A stretch of DNA of 64,000 bases, from contig NZ_CP032707.1 in the NCBI RefSeq assembly GCF_003627995.1, positions 1,788,501 through 1,852,500 on the forward strand, given 5' to 3'. The notes beneath the pieces are model-generated. The model searched no databases and was not told where the DNA came from. It saw only the letters and a program-made list of their open reading frames with translations. Position numbers and translations under genes: made by a program. The DNA comes from Brevundimonas naejangsanensis (GTDB taxonomy: Bacteria; Pseudomonadota; Alphaproteobacteria; Caulobacterales; Caulobacteraceae). This document shows, in pieces, positions 23,909 through 32,754 of this stretch (the first letter of the stretch is position 1; every line of letters begins with the position of its first letter).

Positions 23909-24991
23909 TCAGGCCGCCTTGGCGGCGGCGTCGATGCGCGGGTCCAGGTCGCCGGCGGCGTAGCGCTTGGCCATCTGGGCGGTCGACAGGGGCTTGATCT
24001 TGGAGGCCTGGCCCTCGCAGCCGAACTGCTGGTAGCGCTCGATGCACAGCTTGCGCATGGCTTCCTTTGCGGGCTTGAGATAGGCGCGCGGGTCGAACTC
24101 GCCCGGCTTCTCGGCCAGGACCTTGCGGATGGCGCCGGTCATGGCCATGCGGTTGTCGGTGTCGATGTTGATCTTGCGCACGCCGTGCTTGATGCCGCGC
24201 TGGATCTCCTCGACCGGCACGCCCCAGGTCTGGGGCATCTGGCCGCCGTAGGCGTTGATGATGTCCTGCAGGTCCTGCGGCACCGACGAGGAGCCGTGCA
24301 TCACCAGGTGGGTGTTGGGCAGGCGCTTGTGGATCTCCTCGATCACGTTCATGGCCAGGACGGCGCCGTCCGGCTTGCGCGTGAACTTGTAGGCGCCGTG
24401 GCTGGTGCCCATGGCGATGGCCAGGGCGTCGACCTTGGTGGCGCGCACGAAGTCGACCGCCTGGTCCGGGTCGGTCAGCAGGGCCGACTGGTCCAGCTTG
24501 CCTTCGAAGCCGTGGCCGTCCTCGGCCTCGCCCATGCCGGTCTCCAGCGAGCCGAGCACGCCCAGTTCGCCCTCGACCGAGACGCCGCACGAGTGGGCCA
24601 TTTCGGTGACGCGACGCGTGACGTCGACGTTGTATTCGTAGGAGGCGGGGGTCTTGGCGTCCTCTTCCAGCGAGCCGTCCATCATCACCGAGGTGAAGCC
24701 GTACTGGATGGCGGTGGCGCAGGTGGCCGGGCCGTTGCCGTGGTCCTGGTGCATGCAGACCGGGATATGCGGGTAGAGCTCGACCAGGGCGTCGATCAGG
24801 CGGGCCAGGACGACGTCGTTGGCGTAGGAGCGGGCGCCGCGCGAGGCCTGGATGATGACCGGCGCATTGACGGCGTCGGCGGCCTCCATGATGGCCAGGC
24901 CCTGCTCCATGTTGTTGATGTTGTAGGCGGGCAGGCCGTAGTCGTATTCCGCCGCGTGGTCGAGCAGTTGTCGCAGCGTGATGCGCGCCAT
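23909..24991 (-). CDS. fba: Fructose-1,6-bisphosphate aldolase, class II
   Basis: Zn-dependent cleavage/condensation of fructose 1,6-bisphosphate in glycolysis, gluconeogenesis and the Calvin-type pathway. The protein is 360 residues. The metal motif HQDHGNG places ligands at H81 and the catalytic D83, with H84 adjacent; [20 protein letters not shown] and GTSHGAYKF follow, then the phosphate-binding [18 protein letters not shown]. Length and sequence match the alphaproteobacterial CbbA-type IIB aldolases. It is the downstream member of the tkt...gap, pgk, fba array, although a divergent hypothetical gene separates it from pgk. Confidence 0.95.
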   Translation of the reverse strand: MARITLRQLLDHAAEYDYGLPAYNINNMEQGLAIMEAADAVNAPVIIQASRGARSYANDVVLARLIDALVELYPHIPVCMHQDHGNGPATCATAIQYGFTSVMMDGSLEEDAKTPASYEYNVDVTRRVTEMAHSCGVSVEGELGVLGSLETGMGEAEDGHGFEGKLDQSALLTDPDQAVDFVRATKVDALAIAMGTSHGAYKFTRKPDGAVLAMNVIEEIHKRLPNTHLVMHGSSSVPQDLQDIINAYGGQMPQTWGVPVEEIQRGIKHGVRKINIDTDNRMAMTGAIRKVLAEKPGEFDPRAYLKPAKEAMRKLCIERYQQFGCEGQASKIKPLSTAQMAKRYAAGDLDPRIDAAAKAA

Positions 24992-25147
24992 GATTAGTCT
25001 CCTGAGCCGGTTATGATTTTGCCCGAGGTCTTAGCCCGAAGGGGCGACGAAGTCACGCCAGGTTACAGGGGCGCAAGCGTAGTGGATTTTAGGCGAACAC
25101 GCCCTAAGTGGTGCGGCGCCGCCAGGGCGTCTGACCAAGGAGCGGCG

Positions 25148-25549
25148 ATGAGCCAGAACGATGATGCGCTTGACGAGGACGGCGGCGGTTTCGACGTCGA
25201 CGACTGGTCGCGGCTGACGCCCTTCGCGGGGGCGGTGGCGACCCTGGACGACGTTCAGGCGGGCAAGGCCGTCTTCGCCCTGGGCGATACGGAAGACCCC
25301 CGCGTCATCGACATGGAGCTGCCGCAGCCGGTCATCTGGTGGGAGGAAGACGGCGAGCAGGCCGCGGTGATCGTGCAGGCCGAAGCCCATGTCGGACCCG
25401 ACGGCGAGCTTATGGAAGTGCTGGGGCTGATCCTGCCCGACGGGGGTGTGGCCGTGGCCTTGCTGGATGACGTCGATCTGGTGGACGACACCGATCCGAC
25501 GTGGCGCGATCTGGTCGGCCGCGCGGTCGATATGGACGACGACGACTAG
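25148..25549 (+). CDS. Hypothetical acidic protein
   Basis: A 133-residue, strongly acidic protein (about a quarter Asp/Glu; begins MSQNDDALDEDGGGFDVDDW and ends VDMDDDD). The ATG at 25148 has AAGGAG seven bases upstream. The middle looks like a compact beta-rich domain (AVFALGDTEDPRVIDMELPQ, WWEEDGEQAAVIVQAEAHVG). I do not recognise the family. It is read opposite to fba and pgk and occupies the gap between them. Confidence 0.65.
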   Translation: MSQNDDALDEDGGGFDVDDWSRLTPFAGAVATLDDVQAGKAVFALGDTEDPRVIDMELPQPVIWWEEDGEQAAVIVQAEAHVGPDGELMEVLGLILPDGGVAVALLDDVDLVDDTDPTWRDLVGRAVDMDDDD

Positions 25550-25609
25550 GTCGCGGTCGTCGCGTCAGGGGCGAGGGCCGCGAACAGCCCTCGCCTTGTC
25601 GTTGGGGAA

Positions 25610-26806
25610 TCAGGCGGCGCGGAGCGCCTCGACGCCCGGCAGGACCTTGCCTTCCATCCATTCCAGGAAGGCGCCGCCGGCGGTGGAGACGAAGGTCATG
25701 TCGTCCGCTGTGCCCGCGTGGTGCAGGGCCGCGACCGTGTCGCCGCCGCCGGCCACGGCGACCAGCTTGCCGGCCTTGGCCAGTTCGGCGGCGTGCTTGG
25801 CGGCGGCCACGGTGGCCTTGTCGAAGGGCGGGACCTCGAACACGCCCAGCGGGCCGTTCCAGATTAGCGTCTTGGACAGGTCCATGGCGCGGTTCAGCCG
25901 GGCGACGGTCTCCGGCCCGGCGTCCAGGATCAGGTCGTCGGCGGCGATGCGGTCCAGCGCGCGCACGCCCGACTCGATACCCGGCTTGACGCCCTTGGCC
26001 ACCACGACGTCGACCGGCAGCAGCAGCTCGCAGCCCTGGCGGCGGGCTTCCTCGATGATTTCGCGGGCGGTGTCGGCCAGGTCCTTCTCGCACAGCGAAC
26101 CGCCGACATCGACGCCTTGTGCGAACAGGAAGGTGTTGGCCATGCCGCCGCCGATGGCCAGGTAGTCCAGCTTGGCGACCAGGTTCTTCAGCAGGTCCAG
26201 CTTGGTCGAGACCTTGGCCCCGCCGACGATGCCGATGACCGGCTTCTGCGGCGCGCCCAGTGCAGCGTCCAGCGCCTGAAGCTCGCGCTTCATCGCCTCG
26301 CCCGCATAGGCGGGCAGCAGGCGGGCTAGCCCCTCGGTCGAGGCATGGGCGCGGTGCGCGGCCGAGAAGGCGTCGTTGACGTAGAGATCGCCCAGTTCCG
26401 CCAACTGCTGGGCGAAGGCCGGGTCGTTCTTTTCCTCGCCCTTGTGGAAGCGGAGGTTCTCGAGCAGCAGCACGCCGCCGGCGTCCAGATCGGCGATCAT
26501 CGCCTTGGCCTCATCGCCCACGCAGTCGTCGGCGAAGCGGACGGGGCCGTGCAGCAGCAGCTCCAGCGGCTCGACCACAGGCTTCAGGCTCATCGACGGC
26601 ACGCGCTCGCCCTTGGGGCGGTCGAAGTGGGCCAGCAGCACGACCTTGGCACCCGCCTCGCGCAGGCGGTGGATGGTCGGCAGGGCGGCCTTCAGCCGGG
26701 TGTCGTCGGTGACCTTCCCGTCCTCCATCGGCACGTTGAAGTCCACGCGGACCAGGGCGACCTTGCCCGAAAGGTCGGAAACGTCGTCGAGGGTGCGGAA
26801 GGTCAT
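25610..26806 (-). CDS. pgk: Phosphoglycerate kinase
   Basis: Transfers phosphate from 1,3-bisphosphoglycerate to ADP. The protein is 398 residues, standard length. N-terminal substrate domain: [20 protein letters not shown] and [11 protein letters not shown]-terminal nucleotide domain: [28 protein letters not shown] and GGGDTVAAL. It is transcribed with gap from upstream, but a 558-base orphan gene has come between them. Confidence 0.97.
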   Translation of the reverse strand: MTFRTLDDVSDLSGKVALVRVDFNVPMEDGKVTDDTRLKAALPTIHRLREAGAKVVLLAHFDRPKGERVPSMSLKPVVEPLELLLHGPVRFADDCVGDEAKAMIADLDAGGVLLLENLRFHKGEEKNDPAFAQQLAELGDLYVNDAFSAAHRAHASTEGLARLLPAYAGEAMKRELQALDAALGAPQKPVIGIVGGAKVSTKLDLLKNLVAKLDYLAIGGGMANTFLFAQGVDVGGSLCEKDLADTAREIIEEARRQGCELLLPVDVVVAKGVKPGIESGVRALDRIAADDLILDAGPETVARLNRAMDLSKTLIWNGPLGVFEVPPFDKATVAAAKHAAELAKAGKLVAVAGGGDTVAALHHAGTADDMTFVSTAGGAFLEWMEGKVLPGVEALRAA

Positions 26807-26837
26807 GGGTATCTCGTTTGGGTTGGCCGCAGTCGGC

Positions 26838-27395
26838 TCAGGTAGGCGTGCTCTGCAAACGCCCGTCGGTGATTTTATATTTACGCCAGTCTGATCGAAG
26901 CGACTTGCGGACTTCTACCTCAGTAGGGCCGAAATCCTTGATCCATTCGATGTCCGCCAAGGTCGAGACATCATCAGGTTGGTCAAGCAGTTTCGAGCCG
27001 CACCACTTGCCATTGCTGTCAGCATAGACGGCGGTAGCGATGCGTCCATTAAGCCAGTCAAGGGCAAGTGCCTTTGCTGCCTCTGCCGCTCGGTTTGAAT
27101 CGGTGTCGTCGTATTGGCCGTCGTCAGGAAGGTGAGCTTTCCAGAACCCGAAGGTGATAGTGAGCTCGCCTTCATAAGTGTCGATGATGACGGGCTCGAC
27201 TGGCTGGTCCGAGTAGGAAGCAATCGTGAGAACCAGATAGTCCGGATTCCACCACTCCCACCGAGCTTGCGTGGCTGGAAGCCAGTCCTTGAGTTCGGCG
27301 TAGATCGCTTCCGACCACTCCGTCACCGGTTGATCCGGCGACGGAGTGTATGGAAGTCCGATGGGACCCGTTGGGGGAGCGCCGTTGACTGTCAC
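26838..27395 (-). CDS. Hypothetical orphan protein between gap and pgk, low G+C
   Basis: A 185-residue protein from a GTG at 27395 with GGGGA just upstream, only 17 bases after the gap stop. Composition differs from its neighbours: visibly lower G+C, many AT-ending codons, and a Trp-rich acidic sequence ([20 protein letters not shown] and [20 protein letters not shown]). No signal peptide, membrane segment or known motif is seen. Its size and Trp/Asp-rich style resemble immunity-type orphans of toxin systems, but no toxin is nearby, so this is only a similarity of style. Inferred to be a horizontally gained cargo gene in a housekeeping operon. Confidence 0.6.
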   Translation of the reverse strand: MTVNGAPPTGPIGLPYTPSPDQPVTEWSEAIYAELKDWLPATQARWEWWNPDYLVLTIASYSDQPVEPVIIDTYEGELTITFGFWKAHLPDDGQYDDTDSNRAAEAAKALALDWLNGRIATAVYADSNGKWCGSKLLDQPDDVSTLADIEWIKDFGPTEVEVRKSLRSDWRKYKITDGRLQSTPT

Positions 27396-27412
27396 TTCCC
27401 CTATGGCCCCAG

Positions 27413-28420
27413 TTACAGGAACTTCGCCATCACCAGGGCGGTGTCGGCCATGCGGGTCGCGAAGCCCCACTCGTTGTCGTACCAGGTCAGGACGCGGGCC
27501 AGCTTGCCGTCGACGACCTGCGTCTGGGGCAGGGCGGCGGTCGAGGAGGCGGCGACGTGGTTCAGGTCGACCGAGACCAGCGGGTCGGTCGTCGTGGCCA
27601 GAACGCCCTTCATCGGGCCGTCGGCGGCGGCTTGCAGGGCCGCGTTGATTTCCTCGACCGTGACTTCGCGACCGGCGACGACCTTCAGGTCGACGACCGA
27701 GACGTTCGGGGTCGGGACGCGGATCGACGAGCCGTCCAGCTTGCCCTTCAGTTCCGGCAGGACCAGGCCCAGGGCCTTGGCGGCGCCGGTCGAGGTCGGG
27801 ATCATGCTGAGGGCGGCGGCGCGGCCGCGGTACAGATCCTTGTGCATCGTATCCAGCGTCGGCTGGTCGCCGGTGTAGGCGTGGATGGTGGTCATGTAGC
27901 CGCGCTCGATGCCGAACAGGTCGTGCAGCACCTTGGCCACCGGGGCCAGGGCGTTGGTCGTGCACGAGCCGTTGGAGACGACGATGTCGTCGGCCGTCAG
28001 GGTCTCATGGTTGACCTTATAGACGATGGTCTTGTCGACGCCGTCAGCCGGGGCCGAGACCAGGACGCGCTTGGCGCCGGCCTTCAGGTGGGCCGAGGCC
28101 TTGTCCTTCGACGTGAAGATGCCCGTGCATTCCAGGGCGATGTCCACCTTCAGCTCGGCGTGCGGCAGGTTGGCCGGGTCGCGCTCGGCCGTGACCTTGA
28201 TCTTGCCCGTGCCGACGTCGATCCAGTCCTCGCCGGTCGTGACGGTGCCGGGGAAACGGCCGTGCACGGAGTCATAGCGGAACAGGTGGGCGTTGGTCTC
28301 GACCGGGCCCAGGTCGTTGATCGCCACGACCTCGATGTCCTTGCGGCCATGCTCGACGATCGAGCGAAGCACGAGGCGGCCGATGCGGCCGAAGCCATTG
28401 ATGGCGACGCGAACGGTCAT
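27413..28420 (-). CDS. gap: Glyceraldehyde-3-phosphate dehydrogenase, type I
   Basis: NAD-dependent oxidation and phosphorylation of glyceraldehyde 3-phosphate. The protein is 335 residues from the ATG at 28420 (AGGAG at good spacing). Rossmann start [19 protein letters not shown]36 in VAINDLG fits NAD preference; catalytic C153 in [12 protein letters not shown] and H180 in [11 protein letters not shown]. The frame extends upstream in theory to 28531, but the family N terminus fixes the start. It heads the gap, (orphan), pgk series. Confidence 0.97.
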   Translation of the reverse strand: MTVRVAINGFGRIGRLVLRSIVEHGRKDIEVVAINDLGPVETNAHLFRYDSVHGRFPGTVTTGEDWIDVGTGKIKVTAERDPANLPHAELKVDIALECTGIFTSKDKASAHLKAGAKRVLVSAPADGVDKTIVYKVNHETLTADDIVVSNGSCTTNALAPVAKVLHDLFGIERGYMTTIHAYTGDQPTLDTMHKDLYRGRAAALSMIPTSTGAAKALGLVLPELKGKLDGSSIRVPTPNVSVVDLKVVAGREVTVEEINAALQAAADGPMKGVLATTTDPLVSVDLNHVAASSTAALPQTQVVDGKLARVLTWYDNEWGFATRMADTALVMAKFL

Positions 28421-28537
28421 GGGGAGGTCTCCTGAACGAGGGGTATTTATGATTGGCGCCTTAGTGGGACGAGCAGCGTCCGGTTGCAAGTCCGTCGCCG
28501 TAACAAGATGTGATGGCCTGTAACCGGACAAGATTGT

Positions 28538-28680
28538 CCTTCTCCCCTTGTGGGAGAAGGTGGCAGGCGAAGCCTGACGGATGAGGGGTTGCGGGGCCTT
28601 TCATGTCGAGGCCCTTGTCCGCCGTCGCGAGACCCCTCATCCGGCCCTGACGGGCCACCTTCTCCCGCAAGGGGAGAAGG
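28538..28680. repeat. Family A repeat upstream of gap
   Basis: Full element with both outer arms (CCTTCTCCCCTTGTGGGAG and the inverse with GCAAGGGGAGAAGG), and GGATGAGGGG and CCCCTCATCC inside. It lies between gap and the YbdD-like gene. Confidence 0.9.
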
Positions 28681-28693
28681 AAGACCGCCGGCC

Positions 28694-28954
28694 TCAGCAG
28701 CAGCGAAACCCGCCGCCCGCGCCGAAGCGCCGGGCCTCGTGCAGGCGGAAGAAGGCGGTGCGGTCGAGCGGCGCCTGGTCGGGATGCGTCGCCGCCGCAT
28801 GGGCGACATAGGCCTCATAGTCCGGCTGGCCGACCATCAGCCCGGCGGTGCGGCGGGCGTCCTTGCCCCACCGCACCAGCGCATCGCGACAGGCGCAGAG
28901 CAGGTCCGCGCCGTCCGGGGACGAGGCAACGCCCTGGGACGGGGGCCTAGCCAC
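28694..28954 (-). CDS. YbdD/YjiX family small protein, partner of CstA
   Basis: An 86-residue frame from a GTG at 28954 that overlaps the cstA stop by eight bases. Family words: MVGQPDYEAYVAHAAATHPD, PLDRTAFFRLHEARRF and the C-terminal CC. Members are normally about 65 residues, so the first 20 residues here may be an extension or the real start may lie further in. Small YbdD/YjiX proteins are encoded next to CstA/BtsT pyruvate and peptide transporters and are needed for transport in enterobacteria. Confidence 0.8.
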   Translation of the reverse strand: MARPPSQGVASSPDGADLLCACRDALVRWGKDARRTAGLMVGQPDYEAYVAHAAATHPDQAPLDRTAFFRLHEARRFGAGGGFRCC

Positions 28955-31034
28955 GGGCCACGTCCATGGCTTCGTCGGCCAGGGTCAGTTCGTGGGCGGC
29001 GGGCTGTTCGACCACGGTGGGCCGGTCGGCGCGCAGGGCCTTGAGGCAGGCGTTGACGCCATAGACCACCATGGTCAGCACCACGAACAGGAAGCCCGCG
29101 GTCAGCGCCGAGTTGACGTAGTCGTTGACGATGATGCGCTGCATGTCGGCGGCGGTCTTGGCCGGAGCCAGCAGGTCGCCGGCGGCCAGGGCCTCCTGAT
29201 ACTTCCGGGCGTGCGACAGGAAGCCGATCTTGACGTCGGGGTGGACCAGCTTCTGCATCCCCGCCGTGACCGTGCAGATCAGCAGCCAGACCGCCGGAAC
29301 CGCCGTGGCCCAGGCGAAGCGCTGCCGCTTCATCTTGAACAGGACGACCGTGCCCAGGATCAGGGCGACGGCGGCCAGCATCTGGTTGGCGATGCCGAAC
29401 AGCGGCCACAGGCTGTTGATGCCGCCCAGCGGATCGACCACGCCGGTGTAGAGGAAATAGCCCCACAGGCCGACCGTCAGGGCCGTGGCCACGACGTTGG
29501 CGGTCCAGGACTTGGTCTCGCGCATCTTGGGCATGGCGACGCCCAGCAGATCCTGGATCATGAAGCGGCAGACGCGGGTGCCGGCGTCGACCGTGGTCAG
29601 GATGAACAGGGCCTCGAACAGGATGGCGAAGTGATACCAGAAGGCCATCATGGCCTTGCCGCCGATGATCCCCGACAGGATGTGGGCCATGCCGACGGCC
29701 AGTGTCGGGGCGCCGCCCGCGCGCGACAGGATGGAATGCTCGCCCACGTCGCGGGCCAGTTGCTCCAGCTCGGCCGGGGTGATGTGGAAACCCCACTGGG
29801 CCACGGCGGCGGCGGCCGAGGCGGCGTTGTCGCCGATGATGCTGACCGGGCTGTTCATGGCGAAATAGACGGCCGGGTCCAGCACCGTGGCGGCGATCAG
29901 GGCCATGATCGCCACGAAGCTTTCGCACAGCATGGCGCCGTAGCCGATCATCGGAATCTGGTTCTCGTTCTCCAGCAGCTTGGGCGTGGTGCCGGAGGAG
30001 ATCAGGGCGTGGAAGCCCGAGACGGCCCCGCAGGCGATAGTGATGAACAGGAAGGGGAACAGGGCGCCCGAGAAGACGGGGCCGCTGCCGTCGATGAAGG
30101 GGGTGATGGCGGGCATCTGCACGTGCGGCCGCACGATCAGGATGCCGACGGCCAGGGCGACGATGGCGCCGATCTTCAGGAAGGTGGACAGGTAGTCGCG
30201 CGGCGCCAGCAGCAGCCAGACCGGAATGACCGAGGCGACAAAGCCATAGGCCATCATGGCGATGGCCAGGGTGGTGCCCGACAGGGTGAAGGCCGGGCCC
30301 CAGAAGGGATCGGCCGCGATATGGCCGCCGCCGATGATGGCGAGGATCAGCAGCACCACGCCGATGACCGAGACCTCGCCCACGCGGCCGGGCCGCAGAT
30401 AACGGGTGTAGAGGCCCATGAAGACGGCGATGGGGATGGTGGCGGCGACGGTGAAGGTCCCCCAGGGGCTCTCGGCCAGGGCCTTGACCACCACCAGGGC
30501 CAGAACCGCCAGGATGATGACCATGATCATCAGCACGCCGACCTGGGCGATGATGCCGGGGATGGGGCCCATCTCGGTGCGGACCATGTCGCCCAGCGAG
30601 CGGCCGTCGCGGCGGGTGGACATGAACAGGACCATCATGTCCTGCACCGCGCCCGCCAGCACCGCGCCGACCAGGATCCACAGCACGCCGGGCAGATAGC
30701 CCATCTGCGCCGCCAGCACCGGCCCGACCAGTGGCCCCGCGCCCGCGATGGCCGCGAAATGGTGGCCGAACAGCACGTTGCGGGGCGTCGGGACGTAGTC
30801 GAGCCCGTCGTTATGCCGCACGGCCGGGGTGGGCCGGCGCGCGTTCAGCCCCATGACCTTGCCGGCCAGGTAGCGGGCGTAGAAGCGATAGGCGATGGCA
30901 TAGACGCACAGGGCCGCCACCACGATCCAGACGGCGCTGATGCTCTCGCCCCGGTGCAGGGCGACGACGGCGAGGGCCACGGCCCCCAGAATGGCGATGG
31001 CGCCGAAGATCAGCGCGGTCCTGAGCTTGCCCAT
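28947..31034 (-). CDS. cstA: Carbon starvation protein A (CstA-type transporter)
   Basis: A 695-residue multi-pass inner membrane protein from the ATG at 31034. The family core is plain: YVPTPRNVLFGHHFAAIAGA, GPLVGPVLAAQMGYLPGVLW, GAVQDMMVLFMSTRRDGRSL, and FHALISSGTTPKLL. About 16 hydrophobic segments can be counted. CstA/BtsT proteins take up pyruvate or peptides during starvation. The start was chosen at MGKLRTALIFG, where conservation begins; the frame reading further back crosses the family A repeat. It is followed by, and overlaps, its YbdD-like partner. Confidence 0.93.
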   Translation of the reverse strand: MGKLRTALIFGAIAILGAVALAVVALHRGESISAVWIVVAALCVYAIAYRFYARYLAGKVMGLNARRPTPAVRHNDGLDYVPTPRNVLFGHHFAAIAGAGPLVGPVLAAQMGYLPGVLWILVGAVLAGAVQDMMVLFMSTRRDGRSLGDMVRTEMGPIPGIIAQVGVLMIMVIILAVLALVVVKALAESPWGTFTVAATIPIAVFMGLYTRYLRPGRVGEVSVIGVVLLILAIIGGGHIAADPFWGPAFTLSGTTLAIAMMAYGFVASVIPVWLLLAPRDYLSTFLKIGAIVALAVGILIVRPHVQMPAITPFIDGSGPVFSGALFPFLFITIACGAVSGFHALISSGTTPKLLENENQIPMIGYGAMLCESFVAIMALIAATVLDPAVYFAMNSPVSIIGDNAASAAAAVAQWGFHITPAELEQLARDVGEHSILSRAGGAPTLAVGMAHILSGIIGGKAMMAFWYHFAILFEALFILTTVDAGTRVCRFMIQDLLGVAMPKMRETKSWTANVVATALTVGLWGYFLYTGVVDPLGGINSLWPLFGIANQMLAAVALILGTVVLFKMKRQRFAWATAVPAVWLLICTVTAGMQKLVHPDVKIGFLSHARKYQEALAAGDLLAPAKTAADMQRIIVNDYVNSALTAGFLFVVLTMVVYGVNACLKALRADRPTVVEQPAAHELTLADEAMDVARG

Positions 31035-31132
31035 GACGAACGGTCCTCCAGGTCGGCTTGGATGCGACCCTTTGGCTCTTTTTGAACCCGAACAGCCGTC
31101 GGCGCCAATCGACAATGGTCGAAGAACCGCTT

Positions 31133-31314
31133 CCTTCTCCCCTTGTGGGAGAAGGTGGGCGCCGGAGGCGCTCGGATGAGGGGTGTGAGCGCGACGTCTG
31201 TGAGGGGGCTGGTCGGCGAGGTCAGGGGTTTCAACCGTGCCGCCGCCACCCCTCATCCCTCAGCCCACGGGTCAAGCCCGAGGGCTGCCACCTTCTCCCA
31301 CAAGGGGAGAAGGG
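31133..31314. repeat. Long family A repeat between purT and cstA
   Basis: Family A with an enlarged centre of about 180 bases; the right half carries an extra CAGCCCACGGGTCAAGCCCG segment related to the dyad at 21651. It reaches to within four bases of the purT stop codon. Confidence 0.88.
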
Positions 31315-31317
31315 ACT

Positions 31318-32514
31318 TCAAGGCTTGACCACCCGCACCTTGCCCGCCGCCTCGGTCGCGCGCGCACGCGCCTGGTCGGTGTCCGCGCCTCGCGCCAGGG
31401 CCACGCCCATGCGGCGGCGCTCGAAGGCTTCGGGCTTGCCGAACAGGCGCAGGTCGGCGGTCGGGACCGACAGAGCCTCGGCCACGCCCTCGAACACCAC
31501 GCCCTCGGCCTCCATCCCGCCGTAGATGACGGCGCTGGCGCCCGGCTCGCGTAGGGTGACGTCCACCGGCAGGCCCAGGATGGCGCGGGCGTGCAGGGCG
31601 AACTCGCTCATGACCTGGGTGGCCAGCGTCACCAGGCCGGTGTCGTGCGGGCGCGGCGAAACCTCGGAGAACCAGACCTCGTCGCCCTTCACGAACAGTT
31701 CGACGCCGAAGACGCCAAGGCCGCCCAGCGCGTCCGTGACCTTGCGGGCGATCTCCTGCGCCGACTTCAGCGCGGCGGGGCTCATCGCCTGGGGCTGCCA
31801 GCTCTCGACATAGTCGCCCTTCTGCTGGCGGTGGCCGATGGGGGCGCAGAAGTCGGTGCGGATTTCCCCGTCGACGGTCGCCGACCGGACGGTCAGCAGG
31901 GTGATCTCATAGTCGAAGTCGATCCGGCCCTCGACGATGACGCAGCCGCCCGCGACCCGGCCCGAGCTTTCCGCATAGGTCCAGGCGTCGGCCACGCCCT
32001 CGGGGCCCTCGACATAGGACTGGCCCTTGCCCGAGGACGACATCACCGGCTTGACGAAACAGGGGAAGCCCACGGCCTCGGCGCCCGCCGCCAACTCCTC
32101 GGCAGAGACGGCGAAGGCGTAGGGGCTGGTCGGCAGGCCCAGTTCCTCGGCGGCCAGGCGGCGGATGCCCTCGCGGTTCATGGTCAGCTGGGTGGCGCGG
32201 GCGGTGGGGATGACCCGCGCAATCCCCGCCGCCTCGATGGCGGCCAGGACGTCGGTGGCGATGGCCTCGATCTCGGGCACGATGATGTGCGGGGCCTCGG
32301 CCAGGATGACGCCGTTCAGCACCTGGGCGTCGGTCATGGGGATGACGTGGCTGCGGTGCGCCACCTGCATGGCCGGGGCGTTGGGATAGCGGTCGACCGC
32401 GATCACCTCGGCGCCGAGGCGCTGCAGCTCGATGGCGACCTCTTTGCCGAGCTCGCCCGAGCCGAGAAGCATGACGCGGGTGGCGTGGTCGGTGAGGGGG
32501 GTGCCGATGCGCAT
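31318..32514 (-). CDS. purT: Formate-dependent GAR formyltransferase
   Basis: Makes formyl-GAR from GAR, formate and ATP, the folate-independent route for the third step of purine synthesis. The protein is 398 residues from the ATG at 32514. ATP-grasp features: [20 protein letters not shown] at the N terminus, [36 protein letters not shown] and the metal-binding [15 protein letters not shown]. No purN is seen in the window. It is flanked on both sides by family A repeats and lies between tkt and cstA. Confidence 0.95.
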   Translation of the reverse strand: MRIGTPLTDHATRVMLLGSGELGKEVAIELQRLGAEVIAVDRYPNAPAMQVAHRSHVIPMTDAQVLNGVILAEAPHIIVPEIEAIATDVLAAIEAAGIARVIPTARATQLTMNREGIRRLAAEELGLPTSPYAFAVSAEELAAGAEAVGFPCFVKPVMSSSGKGQSYVEGPEGVADAWTYAESSGRVAGGCVIVEGRIDFDYEITLLTVRSATVDGEIRTDFCAPIGHRQQKGDYVESWQPQAMSPAALKSAQEIARKVTDALGGLGVFGVELFVKGDEVWFSEVSPRPHDTGLVTLATQVMSEFALHARAILGLPVDVTLREPGASAVIYGGMEAEGVVFEGVAEALSVPTADLRLFGKPEAFERRRMGVALARGADTDQARARATEAAGKVRVVKP

Positions 32515-32528
32515 GATCGTCTCCGCTT

Positions 32529-32754
32529 CCTTCTCCCCTTGAGGGAGAAGGTGGGTCGCAGCGCGACCCGGATGAGGGGTGACGGCGGCGCCCTTTCCGA
32601 TGTCAGGCCGCCGGTTGGGACAGACTTGATGAGGGGCGCTGACACCCCTCATCCGATCTGCTTCGCAGACCACCTTCTCCCACAAGGGGAGAAGGATTTG
32701 AGTGCGCTAACGCCTCCGGCTGCTTGAGTGCTTCTCCTACAAGGGGAGAAGGGA
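32529..32754. repeat. Family A repeat plus an extra partial arm between tkt and purT
   Basis: A full element occupies 32529-32695. After it, a second isolated right arm (CTTCTCCTACAAGGGGAGAA) lies at 32731-32750, just before the tkt stop. The doublet suggests two insertion or recombination events at one site. Confidence 0.85.

Noticed and set aside
28848..31085. A 745-codon open frame on the plus strand antisense to cstA, and another of 798 codons at 32728-35124 antisense to tkt
   Set aside because: Both are Gly/Asp/Gln- and His-rich mirror frames of highly G+C-rich genes, with no domain, no ribosome-binding site and no composition of a real protein; the opposite strand encodes well-known enzymes.
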